Shown: piece by piece, positions 1 to 8,723 of the stretch | How positions within the stretch are numbered: the stretch's first letter is position 1 | How the letters are laid out: each line of letters begins with the position of its first letter | Source: Ottelia alismoides | Taxonomy: Eukaryota; Streptophyta; Magnoliopsida; Alismatales; Hydrocharitaceae | Reading direction: 5' to 3' | DNA length: 64,000 bases | NCBI GenBank assembly: GCA_037367405.1 | Contig: JAZKJV010011400.1 | Coordinates: 7,562,501 to 7,626,500, forward strand | Notes under the pieces: model-generated | Told to the model about the DNA's origin: nothing | The model's input: the letters and a program-made list of their open reading frames with translations, nothing else | The model's database searches: none | Program-made: the position numbers and the translations under genes

Positions 1-624
1 GGTCTGATTCGCACCTTCACTGACATCCAACGGGATGACAATCTCTTCCCCGCAAGCATCGCAGATATAACTGCCCTCAACCACCGAGGAAGCGGCTGGC
101 TCAGCAGTCTGGCTTTCTTCGGCAGCCAGTTGTGAATCGTCAAATCTCGGGATCTGCTGACCACTGGCCAGCAATTGACAGGCCCACAGCATGACAGCCA
201 ACGAAGCGTCGTCGGCCAGCCGATGATCACCGCCAACTTCGATCAGCGTTTCGGCCGGCAAACCGCTATTGGCGATTAACTCTTCGGAATCTTCAAACGG
301 AATAACATCATCCTGGCGACTATGCAGAACCGCTGCATTGGGCTTCAACTTGTTCGCCTCACCCCAATTCTTCCAAGCTGGGCACAACAGAACCAAGGGT
401 GTTGCGTGGCTGTTAATGTTCAGTGCCAAGGCACCGCCGCGAGAACTTCCGACCACGACGTCAGGCCGGTGTTGGTCATAGGTTTCCTGGGCAACCTGCA
501 GCGCTAACTGCAAGTCGTCATCATCCAGAGCCGGGTTGAGCACTTCGTGCCCAGCCTGCTGCAAGTAAGTAGGTTTGACCCCACCAACCACGCTTCGCCA
601 ACCATGCAAAAAAAGAATCTTCAT
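1..624 (-). CDS. Alpha/beta hydrolase fused to a CPXCG-type cysteine domain (partial, C-terminus beyond window)
   Basis: The frame opens at an ATG (complement of 622-624) and stays open to base 1, so 208 codons are visible and the C-terminus lies outside the window. The first ~175 residues look like a small alpha/beta hydrolase: N-terminal MKILFLHGW strand, nucleophile elbow VVVGSSRGG, acid candidate in HSRQDDVIP and a late GGDH histidine. After a Glu/Ala/Ser-rich linker comes YICDACGEEIVIPLDVSEG, which matches the start of the short CPXCG cysteine-rich domain known as a stand-alone protein in planctomycetes and proteobacteria; its second Cys pair would be off the edge. Substrate unknown. The hydrolase call is firm, the fused domain fairly firm. 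Confidence 0.8.
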   Translation of the reverse strand, partial: MKILFLHGWRSVVGGVKPTYLQQAGHEVLNPALDDDDLQLALQVAQETYDQHRPDVVVGSSRGGALALNINSHATPLVLLCPAWKNWGEANKLKPNAAVLHSRQDDVIPFEDSEELIANSGLPAETLIEVGGDHRLADDASLAVMLWACQLLASGQQIPRFDDSQLAAEESQTAEPAASSVVEGSYICDACGEEIVIPLDVSEGANQT

Positions 625-648
625 TCAGTACTCAATGCGCAAGGGACC

Positions 649-712
649 ACATCCCAACCCGACGCGTAAGCGAGGGACCACCACATCCCAACCCGACGCG
701 TAAGCGAGGGAC
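649..712. repeat. Two 34-bp direct repeats
   Basis: ACATCCCAACCCGACGCG followed by TAAGCGAGGGACC occurs at 649 and again at 683 with a 34-bp period, immediately upstream of the 1-624 gene. It shares the GCGAGGGA / TCCCTCGC word with the tandem array at 735-822. No coding capacity is evident. Confidence 0.85.
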
Positions 713-734
713 TGTATTTTCCACGTTTCGCCGC

Positions 735-822
735 CACTCGCTAGACGTCCCTCGCTCACTCGCTAGACGTCCCTCGCTCACTCGCTAGACGTCCCTCGCT
801 CACTCGCTAGACGTCCCTCGCT
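735..822. repeat. Tandem array, four perfect 22-bp units
   Basis: Four head-to-tail identical copies of a 22-bp unit built from CACTCGCTAGACG and TCCCTCGCT, with no spacers, so it is not a CRISPR array. It ends in a diverged CACGCTTCGGGTT tail repeated at 823 and 857. The array lies between two minus-strand hydrolase genes. Confidence 0.9.
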
Positions 823-917
823 CACGCTTCGGGTTCGGGTTGTGATCTTTCCTCGCTTACGCTTCGGGTTGGAATGGTTCATCGTTTATGGGGCTGTTGA
901 TTTGGTCGGAAGTTGGT

Positions 918-957
918 CACTCTTGGCCGACGTCAACACCAACGAAGGCCAAGAGTG
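918..957. repeat. Perfect 11-bp inverted repeat, dispersed hairpin family 2 (possible terminator)
   Basis: CACTCTTGGCC (918-928) pairs perfectly with GGCCAAGAGTG (947-957) across an 18-nt loop. It sits 20 bp past the stop of the minus-strand hydrolase ending at 977, so it may act in termination, but no U-tract follows. A related hairpin lies at 32966-33012 and a half-site near 16068, so this is a dispersed family. Confidence 0.7.
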
Positions 958-976
958 TTGGTGCTGCGTCGATCAC

Positions 977-1771
977 CTAACCGCTCTGCCAATGTTGTCG
1001 CAACTGTTGGTTAACCCACGCTGCATGGGAAATGGGTAGACCGTGGGAAGCATCAGGCACTTCGAGATACCGTGAACCGGGAATGCCTGCGTGGAGCGCA
1101 CGTCCGGCACTTGGTGGCGCGATTGGGTCGTGCTTGGCGGTAACGATCAACGTCGGCAATCCGGCCAACTCTCCCAGGCGACTCGCAAGATCAATCGCGC
1201 GCATGGCACGCAGTTGCTGGTTGACCACGGGCGGCTGGTCAGCCAGGTCATGACCGAACAGCTTGGCCAGTTCGACAGGATCCATCTTGGCTCCAGGAGG
1301 CATCACTAGCCTTAGAAACCCCTGCCGACGCATAGCCCGAGTACCCACACTGGCTCGCAGACCTAACCAAATCATTCGCGCCCTCAGCGGTGCTGCGGTG
1401 CGTTTGCCAGTAAAAGTACACAGCAGCGACAGGCTCAACACACGCGGCCGAGCAGCTAACGCCAGCTGTAGCGCGATCAAGCCTCCCAAAGAATGACCCA
1501 CGATGTGGGCCGCGCTAACCGCTGCATGATCCAGGATCGCGAGCGCGTCGTCGGCCATCTGCGCGACCGTGATATCAGTCCCTGCCGGTTGACTCAATCC
1601 CAAGCCGCGGTTGTCAAAACAAATACAGGTGTAAGCATCGCTCAGCTCATTGATCTGAGGGCTCCAAGCATCACCCTGAACACCCACGCCTTGGATAAAT
1701 AGCACCGCAGGACCAGTGCCCTGCATTGTATAGGCCAATCGACAGCCACGATGTTCGACGACGCTGGGCAC
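977..1771 (-). CDS. Alpha/beta-fold hydrolase (Abhydrolase_1)
   Basis: About 264 residues from the GTG at 1771, chosen because GAGAG lies just upstream and homology-like sequence starts there; the open frame runs on to a TTG at 1876 through residues that look non-coding. The fold is clear: strand and oxyanion region AVLFIQGVGVQGDAW, FDNRGLGLS, nucleophile elbow IVGHSLGG, acid in VTAKHDPIAPP and base in PDASHGLP. The overall pattern resembles enol-lactone hydrolases and other small-molecule esterases; the substrate cannot be assigned. No signal peptide, so probably cytoplasmic. Transcribed alone between repeat-rich gaps. Confidence 0.85.
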   Translation of the reverse strand: MPSVVEHRGCRLAYTMQGTGPAVLFIQGVGVQGDAWSPQINELSDAYTCICFDNRGLGLSQPAGTDITVAQMADDALAILDHAAVSAAHIVGHSLGGLIALQLALAARPRVLSLSLLCTFTGKRTAAPLRARMIWLGLRASVGTRAMRRQGFLRLVMPPGAKMDPVELAKLFGHDLADQPPVVNQQLRAMRAIDLASRLGELAGLPTLIVTAKHDPIAPPSAGRALHAGIPGSRYLEVPDASHGLPISHAAWVNQQLRQHWQSG

Positions 1772-1912
1772 TTGCTTTTCTCTCAAGCTTGGTAATGCTC
1801 GGTTGAACCAGACCAACCAAGTATATCGAACCTTGAAAGAACACCGTAGACGGCTAAAGCCAACGCCATTATTCAACGCAGCATTGTCAGCCTGGGAATG
1901 CGACGGCTTACG

Positions 1913-1974
1913 TTTTCCACCACTTGGCAGTGGTGGCTACGCCTGTTTTCCACCACTTGGCAGTGGTGGCTACG
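1913..1974. repeat. REP family 1: two 33-bp direct units, each a hairpin
   Basis: TTTTCCACCACTTGGC plus AGTGGTGGCTACG occurs at 1913-1941 and again at 1946-1974. Each unit holds a perfect 8-bp stem CCACCACT/AGTGGTGG with a TGGC loop. The pair lies just past the stop of the RND pump gene (2011). The same hairpin type recurs near 5.5-5.8, 25.2, 37.7, 39.1, 45.6 and 47.9 kb. Confidence 0.9.
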
Positions 1975-2010
1975 ACTGCAGCCAACCCTTGCCGAGTGCC
2001 GCTGTGCAGG

Positions 2011-5000
2011 TTAATGGTCCATGCCGGCGACCTTGGGCGGCGTGCGTTTGCCATAAAGGCTGTAGAGAACCGGTATGAGGTTCACAAACAGTAAGGTGGC
2101 CAGCATGCCTCCCACAACCACAATGGCCAAGGGCTTTTGTGTTTGCGAGCCAATCTTAGTGGCTAGCGCGGCCGGTAGCATACCGAAGATAGCCGTGAGC
2201 ACGGTCATCGTTAAAGGGCGTATGCGATGTTCGATCCCGTCCTTGAGAGACTCATACAGCGGCATACCCTGGCTGCGACGGGCATTAAAGCCAGAAACCA
2301 AGATCAGGCCGTTCATCATGCCGACGCCGAGAATCGAGATAAAGCCCACGCCGGCTGAGATGTTGAAATTGGTGCCCGTGGCAAACAAGCTCCAGACGCC
2401 ACCCATGCAAATAACAAAGACATTGGTAAACACCACGGCCACGTCGCGCAAGGAGCGCAGGGCCAGGTACAACAAGACCACGATCATGACCATAACAATT
2501 GAGACAACGATGGCCAGCCGCTGAACTGCATTCTGCATCTCTTCGAATTCGCCCGCCCAATCGATGCGATACGGCGCTTGGATCATGGGCTCAATCTTGG
2601 ATTGAGCTTCGGCCACAGCGCTGGCCAGGTCGCGGCCGCGAACACTGAACTTGACAGCGATTAAGCGTTGCCCCTGCTCGCGGGCGATAGTGGATGCGCC
2701 GGTCCTGGTAAACAGAGCGGCTGGGTCGCGTTCTCCTTGATCGTTCAGCGGAGTCACCAGGTCGCGCAAACGCCGCCTGGGGACCATGTTGGGAAGTGGC
2801 GTATCCATACTGCCAGTAACGCTCGGCGGCTCTGTTGCTGAGCCAGAGATTGCCAGACTTCCTTGGCCGTCCCCGGTGGTAGGGACGACGCGATTTTTCA
2901 ATACATCAACAGGGATATCCAGAATCTGCTCTTCGTCGGCTCGAAGATGAGCTGGCCAGCGCAGCGTGATATCAAAAGTCTTCTCTCCTTCGACCATTTG
3001 AGTCATGACTTTGCCACCGACAGCCGTGCTAAGCGCATTTTGCACGTCTGCGATACTCACATTCCACTTGGAGCATTTTTCGCGATCAATGGAAAACTCC
3101 AAGTTGGTCTGTCCCATAATGCTGAACACACCCACACTTTCGATGCCCTTGACGCTTCTGAGGGCAGCCGCAGCCATCTGGGCTTTGCGTTCCAACTCAC
3201 GCAGGTCAGGACCAAATATCTTGATCGAGTTTTCGCCTTTGACACCCGAAAGTGTTTCCATCACGTTGTCGCGGATGCTCTGCGAAAAATTCCAGTCTAC
3301 GCCTACGACAGTCCCATCCAAGTCTTGTTGCATCGACTCAACCAGTTCTAATTTCGTCCGCCGCCGCTGAGGTTGCAGGTAGCGCCACAAACCAGTTCCT
3401 TCCATGGCGAGTGGCCACTTGTCCTCGGGCATCAGCGGTACGAAGATCTCTGCATTGTAGAACCCGGTGGGGTCGGTACCGTCATCTGGCCGGCCAATCT
3501 GCACAAGCACAGCGCGCGCCTCGGCGTAACGCTGCAGTCTCTCTTGAGCGATAGCAACTTGTTGGCTGACTTCATTTAGCGATACCGCCGCCGGAAAGGT
3601 ACCCCGAATGTATACATTGCCCTCCTCCAGTTCAGGCATGAATTCACGTCCAAGGTATGGCAAACTGGCAGCGGTGGCCAATAGAAGACATACGAAGGTG
3701 CCAATGACGAGGGCGCGATACTTAAGCGCCCAATCGAACTGACGCAAGTAGAAACTCTTGAGTCCGCGTACCAGAAAATTTTCTTTCGCAGGTTTCACCT
3801 GGCCCAAGAACGTACGACAAAGCACCGGCGAAAGAGTCAACGCCAGCAACAGTGCTCCGCCGAGAGCAAATGCATAGGCATCAGCCATCGGTCCAAAGAT
3901 CTGGCCCTCAGGCCCAGCCATCGTAAAGAGCGGCAGCAAAGCGCAAACCATAATGAGAGTCGAGTACAGCAAGGGCCGATGCACTTCACCGGCAGAGCTG
4001 AGTATGTTCTCATCCAGCGACTTGCCTGTCCCCTGCGAAGAACTCAAGCGGCTGTAGATTCGCTCAACCATGATGACAGACGAATCAACGATGATTCCAA
4101 AATCAACCGCCCCCAGTGAGAGGAGATTCGCTGACAGGCCCCGAAAGTACATCAGTGCAAAAGCAAACAGCAGAGCCAGCGGAATATTGACAGCCACAAT
4201 GATAGCGCTAGGCAAATGGTTCAAGAAAACCAGCAGTACCAGCGTAACCAGGCCCATGCCAACCAGCAGATTCTCGTTGACTGTTTCGGTCGTCTTATGA
4301 ATCAAGTTGGTGCGGTCATCGAACACTTCGATCTTCACTCCGGGCAGCAGAGAGCCCCCCGAGTTCAAGCTCTCGACTTTCGCCTTGACGTCGGCCAGGG
4401 CCGGCAGAGACTGCTCGCCTTTGCGGAGCAGCACGACACCTTGAACTACGTCCGGGTGCTTGTCCCAGGCGCGCTGGCCTGGTTTGCCCTGTTGCTCTGA
4501 AGCGGACGATTGGCTGGGCAAGCTGACACTTACACGTCCTTGGGGTGTGGAGTGGCTAACGACCAATCCAACTTGTGATCCGTCGGTATCCGTGCGATTG
4601 TTGCCCCCTTCGACCACATCGCCGATGCGAATGGGCACATTGTTCGTCGTTGCCAAAACGATCTGGCGAATCTCGCTCAGTCGCTTGGCCTCTTGGGCAC
4701 GGATCAAGTCGCGGGCTTGGATAGGATTCTTGAGGGTCAGCACTTGCGAAACGGGATCGACGCCGTCGCCAATCAGCCCCAGACCACGCACTACTTGTAC
4801 CGACTGTTTCTGCAGCAAATAATCGCCACCCGCGTTCATGTTGCTGCTAGTGATGGCTTGTTGAAGTTGATCGAGGGTAATGTCGAAGCGTCGCAGGTGT
4901 TCCGGGTCGGGCTGCACTTCATACCGCTTCACGCGCCCGCCAAAGCTGACGACATCAGCAATTCGTGGAACCCGGCGGAACTCACGTTCCAACGTCCAAT

Positions 5001-5487
5001 CCTGCAAAGACTTCATATCCTCCAGCGAGTAGATCTCCTGACCGTTAGCATCCGTCGGATTGCGAAGCCAGTAACGATAAATTTCACCAACGGGTGATGT
5101 TGGCGCGATTTGAGGTTGGACGCTGGGCGGCAGATCGGCCAGGCCTAGCCGAGTCAACACCTCCAGCCTTGCATCTTTGAAGCTGGTTGCATAGTCGAAC
5201 TGGTTTCGCAAATGTGCCAAGCCAAACAGCGACTTGGATCGCGTCGTTTCCAATCCGGGCATGCCAGCCAGCGCGACCTCCAGCGGGATGGCGACTTGAC
5301 GTTCCACTTCTTCGGCTGAAGCACCAGGGTACTGGGCCACCACTTCGATGATCGCTGGCGCGGGGTCGGGATACGCTTCCACGTTAATGTTCATAAACGC
5401 GTAGCCACCGACACCACACAGTACCAGCGACAACAAGGCGACGACCAGACGATTTTCGATTGCCCACTTAACAAATGACTCAAGCAT
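2011..5487 (-). CDS. CusA/CzcA-like heavy-metal RND efflux pump
   Basis: Inner-membrane proton-driven pump of the HME-RND class, expected to move metal ions (Cu/Ag or Zn/Co/Ni/Cd) from periplasm or cytosol into a tripartite channel. The N-terminus (MLESFVKWAIENRLVVALL) and the NVEAYPDPAPAIIEV, YPGASAEEVE and AGMPGLETTRS segments are typical. The TM4 acidic motif DFGIIVDSSVIMVER (about 461-475) matches the HME proton-relay region, and VGFISILGVGMMNGLILVS marks TM11. It has 1158 residues, about 100 more than usual; an extra Pro/Gly/Ser-rich stretch lies around residues 870-935 in the second periplasmic half. The metal cannot be read from sequence. The adaptor gene lies upstream, but the two are separated by a 359-bp repeat-filled gap. 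No TolC-like gene is seen in the window. Confidence 0.93.
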   Translation of the reverse strand: MLESFVKWAIENRLVVALLSLVLCGVGGYAFMNINVEAYPDPAPAIIEVVAQYPGASAEEVERQVAIPLEVALAGMPGLETTRSKSLFGLAHLRNQFDYATSFKDARLEVLTRLGLADLPPSVQPQIAPTSPVGEIYRYWLRNPTDANGQEIYSLEDMKSLQDWTLEREFRRVPRIADVVSFGGRVKRYEVQPDPEHLRRFDITLDQLQQAITSSNMNAGGDYLLQKQSVQVVRGLGLIGDGVDPVSQVLTLKNPIQARDLIRAQEAKRLSEIRQIVLATTNNVPIRIGDVVEGGNNRTDTDGSQVGLVVSHSTPQGRVSVSLPSQSSASEQQGKPGQRAWDKHPDVVQGVVLLRKGEQSLPALADVKAKVESLNSGGSLLPGVKIEVFDDRTNLIHKTTETVNENLLVGMGLVTLVLLVFLNHLPSAIIVAVNIPLALLFAFALMYFRGLSANLLSLGAVDFGIIVDSSVIMVERIYSRLSSSQGTGKSLDENILSSAGEVHRPLLYSTLIMVCALLPLFTMAGPEGQIFGPMADAYAFALGGALLLALTLSPVLCRTFLGQVKPAKENFLVRGLKSFYLRQFDWALKYRALVIGTFVCLLLATAASLPYLGREFMPELEEGNVYIRGTFPAAVSLNEVSQQVAIAQERLQRYAEARAVLVQIGRPDDGTDPTGFYNAEIFVPLMPEDKWPLAMEGTGLWRYLQPQRRRTKLELVESMQQDLDGTVVGVDWNFSQSIRDNVMETLSGVKGENSIKIFGPDLRELERKAQMAAAALRSVKGIESVGVFSIMGQTNLEFSIDREKCSKWNVSIADVQNALSTAVGGKVMTQMVEGEKTFDITLRWPAHLRADEEQILDIPVDVLKNRVVPTTGDGQGSLAISGSATEPPSVTGSMDTPLPNMVPRRRLRDLVTPLNDQGERDPAALFTRTGASTIAREQGQRLIAVKFSVRGRDLASAVAEAQSKIEPMIQAPYRIDWAGEFEEMQNAVQRLAIVVSIVMVMIVVLLYLALRSLRDVAVVFTNVFVICMGGVWSLFATGTNFNISAGVGFISILGVGMMNGLILVSGFNARRSQGMPLYESLKDGIEHRIRPLTMTVLTAIFGMLPAALATKIGSQTQKPLAIVVVGGMLATLLFVNLIPVLYSLYGKRTPPKVAGMDH

Positions 5488-5526
5488 GGATTATTGCCAT
5501 ATCTATAATTTCGCTGGATGCAGTAT

Positions 5527-5850
5527 TCGTAGCCACCGCTGCCAAGTTTTGATGTTGCGTCTTTTGGGAATGTCACCTCTCCCGGCGCAGCTGGGGGAGG
5601 TCGCAGACGAGGCCTTTAGCCAAGACTGCAGGAGGGGGCCATGCGCCATGGTTGACTCATCCCTGGCGCAATTCCCCCTCCCGAATCTTCGCCTTAAGGG
5701 CTCGATTCGACCTCCCCCAAGCTGCGCCTGGGAGAGGTGACACAAATACTCGCAACATCAAAACTGCCTGGCGGTGGAAAGCGTCAACTTCCGCATCCAC
5801 CGTCTGGCGACGGTGGATACGCAGTTTGCCAAGTAGCGCTGTCCAACTAG
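5527..5850. repeat. REP family 1 composite interrupted by a long-inverted-repeat element
   Basis: The left half CGTAGCCACCGCTGCCAA ends at 5545 and the right half resumes at 5765 with TGCCTGGCGGTGGAAAGCG, followed by the second hairpin CCACCGTCTGGCGACGGTGG and a boundary CCAAGTAGCGCTGTCCA. The intact counterpart at 45509-45642 has the same order without the intervening 219 bp, which indicates that the element at 5546-5764 split this copy. Confidence 0.75.
5546..5764. mobile_element. MITE-like element with long imperfect inverted arms (~219 bp)
   Basis: The outer arms GTTTTGATGTTGCG (5546-5559) and CGCAACATCAAAAC (5751-5764) are perfect. The inner arms, 5572-5603 and 5708-5741, match over 32 bp with two single-base insertions (CTCCC...GGGGGAGG type). 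The middle contains GGGCCATGCGCCATGG. No transposase is encoded. A partial copy of the interior, also beside a REP unit, lies at 39161-39251. No target duplication was identified. Confidence 0.7.
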
Positions 5851-7271
5851 GGTGACGATTGGCTGGCCTGTTCATTCCACACGTCGGACAGTTCCAGCAA
5901 CCCGCTGGTCAACACCTTCTCATCCGGTGCCACACTCATATTGCCCTCCGAGGACACAAAGACTTGAGAGGCCGTGCGTCGTCGTAATTGCACTTCGCGT
6001 TTCTGTAAACGTGTCAAGTCGGGATCGAGCGCGACCAAGACAAACTTCTTGGCTCCTTCGTCGATGATCGAGCTACTGGGCAGTGCGACCAACCCGGACA
6101 CTTTTGGCCTGGCTACCGATGCTTCAACAAATTGACCGACTTGCAGGTTGCCTTCCCTGTTATCGATCCAACCTTGGACTACGGCCGTGTGTTGGTTGGG
6201 ATCGATGATGCTACCGATCGTCCTGATTTGACCAGGGCACTCCGGGGCATCAGGCTGCGAGACCAACTTGACAATCCAGTTTCTTTCATTGGCCGGTAGC
6301 TGTTTGAGCGTAGGCAAGTCTTCTTCGTAGACGTTTGCCATGACGATCAAGCGGCTGAGGTCAGCAATTTTGAACAAGTCATCCGACGAACTGACCAGGT
6401 CTCCCACGGCGAGATTGATCTCGAGTATCTCGCCGTCCATAGGCGAGCGAATATCAACCTCGGCCCAACTGCGTTCCATTTTTGGATCGGCTTTCAGTTC
6501 GTCGCGTGATGAACCAGGCTGTGTCAAAGACTGGGCATGTACACGACTGGCTTCCGATTCTACTTCTTGCAGTTCGGCCTCATCGATTCGCCATGAACGC
6601 AAGGTTCGGCGCAGTCGTTCCACTTCGATGATGTCAGATTCGACCGTTCTGCGCATTTCGTCGATGGTGCGTTGCGGTATGGCTCCAGCAGTCTCGATGG
6701 ACTTCATATTCTTGTAGGTTGTTTCGTGCTGCATCAACTGCGAGAGCGCATCGACCAGATCGCTTTTCTTTTCACCTAGTTCCTTGCTCCAGAGCACGGC
6801 TAACAGTTGTCCCTTGTGAACACGATCTCCAACCCGCAGGGGCACTGGGTCTTCGTGGGCATCCGTACCGGTGGACTGTGCGTTCTCGATTCTAACTACC
6901 TCGCCATCAAACCGTGTCGTGACGTGAACCAACCGGCTTGGGTCGAGCATCAATTGGCCTGTTAATCTCAGCCTGGCATTGCCCCCCGTAATCACGGCTG
7001 GTTCCGCGGTCAGCTTCATCGAATCAACGACGCTGGCCGGTACCTTCAGCACGGCCACTCCCGCGGAGTCTCTTTCCAGTACAGGCAGAGCCGCGGTCGA
7101 ATCCGGAGCCTGTGGCTGGGATTCATGCTTGATGCCAGTCGCTTCGGAAACACCGGGCCGGAACAAGTAACTGCCGATGCCAACACCCATCGTCAGCATC
7201 AGGCACATACATGTGATCCAAGTTATGGTGCGTACAGTCACGGGCGGTAGCTTTGACATACTGAAATTCAT
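5847..7271 (-). CDS. CusB/CzcB-like RND periplasmic adaptor (membrane fusion protein)
   Basis: 474 residues. An N-terminal membrane anchor (TWITCMCLMLTMGVGIGSYLF) precedes a periplasmic body. The hallmarks are the first lipoyl half FDGEVVRIENAQ...VPLRVGDRVHKGQLLAVLWSKEL, a long helical hairpin (residues ~165-255), the returning half VDIRSPMDGEILEINLAVGDLV, then the beta-barrel segment LFKIADLSRLIVMANVYEEDLPTLKQ. It links the inner-membrane pump to an outer-membrane channel and may hand over metal. Start ATG at 7271. The upstream gene ends 49 bp away on the same strand, so co-transcription with the His/Met-rich protein is likely; cusA-like follows after the repeat gap. Confidence 0.92.
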   Translation of the reverse strand: MNFSMSKLPPVTVRTITWITCMCLMLTMGVGIGSYLFRPGVSEATGIKHESQPQAPDSTAALPVLERDSAGVAVLKVPASVVDSMKLTAEPAVITGGNARLRLTGQLMLDPSRLVHVTTRFDGEVVRIENAQSTGTDAHEDPVPLRVGDRVHKGQLLAVLWSKELGEKKSDLVDALSQLMQHETTYKNMKSIETAGAIPQRTIDEMRRTVESDIIEVERLRRTLRSWRIDEAELQEVESEASRVHAQSLTQPGSSRDELKADPKMERSWAEVDIRSPMDGEILEINLAVGDLVSSSDDLFKIADLSRLIVMANVYEEDLPTLKQLPANERNWIVKLVSQPDAPECPGQIRTIGSIIDPNQHTAVVQGWIDNREGNLQVGQFVEASVARPKVSGLVALPSSSIIDEGAKKFVLVALDPDLTRLQKREVQLRRRTASQVFVSSEGNMSVAPDEKVLTSGLLELSDVWNEQASQSSP

Positions 7272-7320
7272 TGAGATGAAAAGCCGGCGTGGTGGACCGG
7301 CTGGTGAAAGATGGTACCAA

Positions 7321-8640
7321 CTACAGGCTTTCCGGCTTCAGCGCCGCCTGTGGCTTTTCAGCTTGAGCTGTATCAGCCTTTAAACTGGAAACCAGTTTGG
7401 CACACAGGGTATCTTGTGGATCCATGTTCTGGGCCTTCTCCAGCCACTTGAGCGCATCTTCCTTTTGACCTAGCACGAGATAATTGTAACCGAGCAGGAA
7501 AGCGGCGAAGTCAGAGTCTTGATTGCGCTGGGCGAAGGCTTCGAGCTTCTTCATTTGTTCGGCAAAGCGCGTGGGGTCTTCGTGCTTCATGGCTATGTCG
7601 TTCCAGCGGGGCGTGACGCCGAAGTGATCGACCGCATGGGCTTCGATGGCTGCGCCGCGGTAATCAGCCAGCCCCATGAGTGCGAGCCACAGGACTTCGT
7701 GCACGCGGCTTTCCTCATGCAATTGAAATGCGGCCTTGCCTGCATTCTTGACCGCCAACTGATATTGGCCGGTAGCTAACTGGCGCTCGGCCTGAACGAT
7801 CGCTTCACGAGCTTGATGCAGCGTGATTGACGCATTGGCGTTGGCATCGGACAGCGCAGCGGGCGTGGAGCCATCTGGACTGGACGCATTGGGATCCACG
7901 TTGGGATCGCTGGGTTGATCGTTTTGAACAGTGATCGTGCCCGTGGTACTTGGCAGACTATTGTAGTCGCTGTAATAGACTGGCGAATAGTTGTTGTAGT
8001 TGATGTAGGGCACGCCACTCAGATACCCATAGTAGTATGGACGCGAGGGATACGCGTAGTTGTAACCATAGGTGCTATAAGGCGAGTACACGGGTGCAGC
8101 GCCGAAGTAAGGCACGCCGGCTAAACCATAGTACGAGTAGTAGCTAGGGTAACCGTAGGCCCAAGGACTACCCCAGTATCGGCTTTCGAGCGCTGCCAGC
8201 CGAGCAGCTTCGATCTGGGCAGCCGGACTGGCCGTCGACGCAGTTGGTGGAACAGCGTGAGTATTGGGAGTGGTATTGCCCGGAACATGCGCCGCATGTG
8301 GCGCTCGCGTGGCCACACCAGCCCCAACACCATTGCCCACACCCGCGCCTATGCCTGGTTCAGGGTAGTGGAGTTGCCCCGCGCTTGGCAGATGGGCAGG
8401 CGGCATGTGCATGGCTCCTGGCATATGTACAGGCGGTGCCGCCGGAACATGCACCGGGGCGACCGGCGCATGCATTCCACCGGCTCCTCCATAGTAATGG
8501 GCCATGCCTGCGCCACCGCCACCAACATGGCTCATGCCTCCAGCGTGACCACCGCCGTGTCCACCGTGCTGGGCGGCGGCGATTCGTGGAAGGCCTAACA
8601 AGCTCACTGCGATACCCACTGCGCACAATAACTTGCTCAT
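7321..8640 (-). CDS. Secreted His/Met/Gly/Tyr-rich protein with C-terminal TPR-like region
   Basis: 439 residues with a signal peptide (MSKLLCAVGIAVSLLGLPRIAAA). The mature N-terminus is dense in His, Gly and Met (QHGGHGGGHAGGMSHVGG, then MHAPVAP, VHMPGAMHMPPAH), followed by a Tyr/Ser/Pro-rich stretch (~155-230) with repeated SYYSYYG/PYYYGYL-like words. The last ~170 residues (ITLHQAREAIVQAERQL to the end) resemble tetratricopeptide helices, with KWLEKAQNMDPQD near the end. The ATG at 8640 has a good AGGAAAGGA site. No named family recognised. Its place directly before cusB-like suggests periplasmic metal buffering; that is inference, since Gly/Tyr-rich secreted proteins are common in planctomycetes. 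Confidence 0.8.
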   Translation of the reverse strand: MSKLLCAVGIAVSLLGLPRIAAAQHGGHGGGHAGGMSHVGGGGAGMAHYYGGAGGMHAPVAPVHVPAAPPVHMPGAMHMPPAHLPSAGQLHYPEPGIGAGVGNGVGAGVATRAPHAAHVPGNTTPNTHAVPPTASTASPAAQIEAARLAALESRYWGSPWAYGYPSYYSYYGLAGVPYFGAAPVYSPYSTYGYNYAYPSRPYYYGYLSGVPYINYNNYSPVYYSDYNSLPSTTGTITVQNDQPSDPNVDPNASSPDGSTPAALSDANANASITLHQAREAIVQAERQLATGQYQLAVKNAGKAAFQLHEESRVHEVLWLALMGLADYRGAAIEAHAVDHFGVTPRWNDIAMKHEDPTRFAEQMKKLEAFAQRNQDSDFAAFLLGYNYLVLGQKEDALKWLEKAQNMDPQDTLCAKLVSSLKADTAQAEKPQAALKPESL

Positions 8641-8723
8641 GATTGCGGTCCTTTCCTGCTGTGTAGTGAATTGAAACTGGTTCTTTAGACTTTGAAATTA
8701 ACCGGTGACCGGTTATGCCGGCG

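Noticed and set aside
735..822. CRISPR array
   Set aside because: Units are contiguous without spacers and no cas gene is present.
2075..2524. 149-residue plus-strand frame
   Set aside because: Antisense shadow of the CusA-like gene, with Lys/Arg/Thr-rich composition and no start signal.
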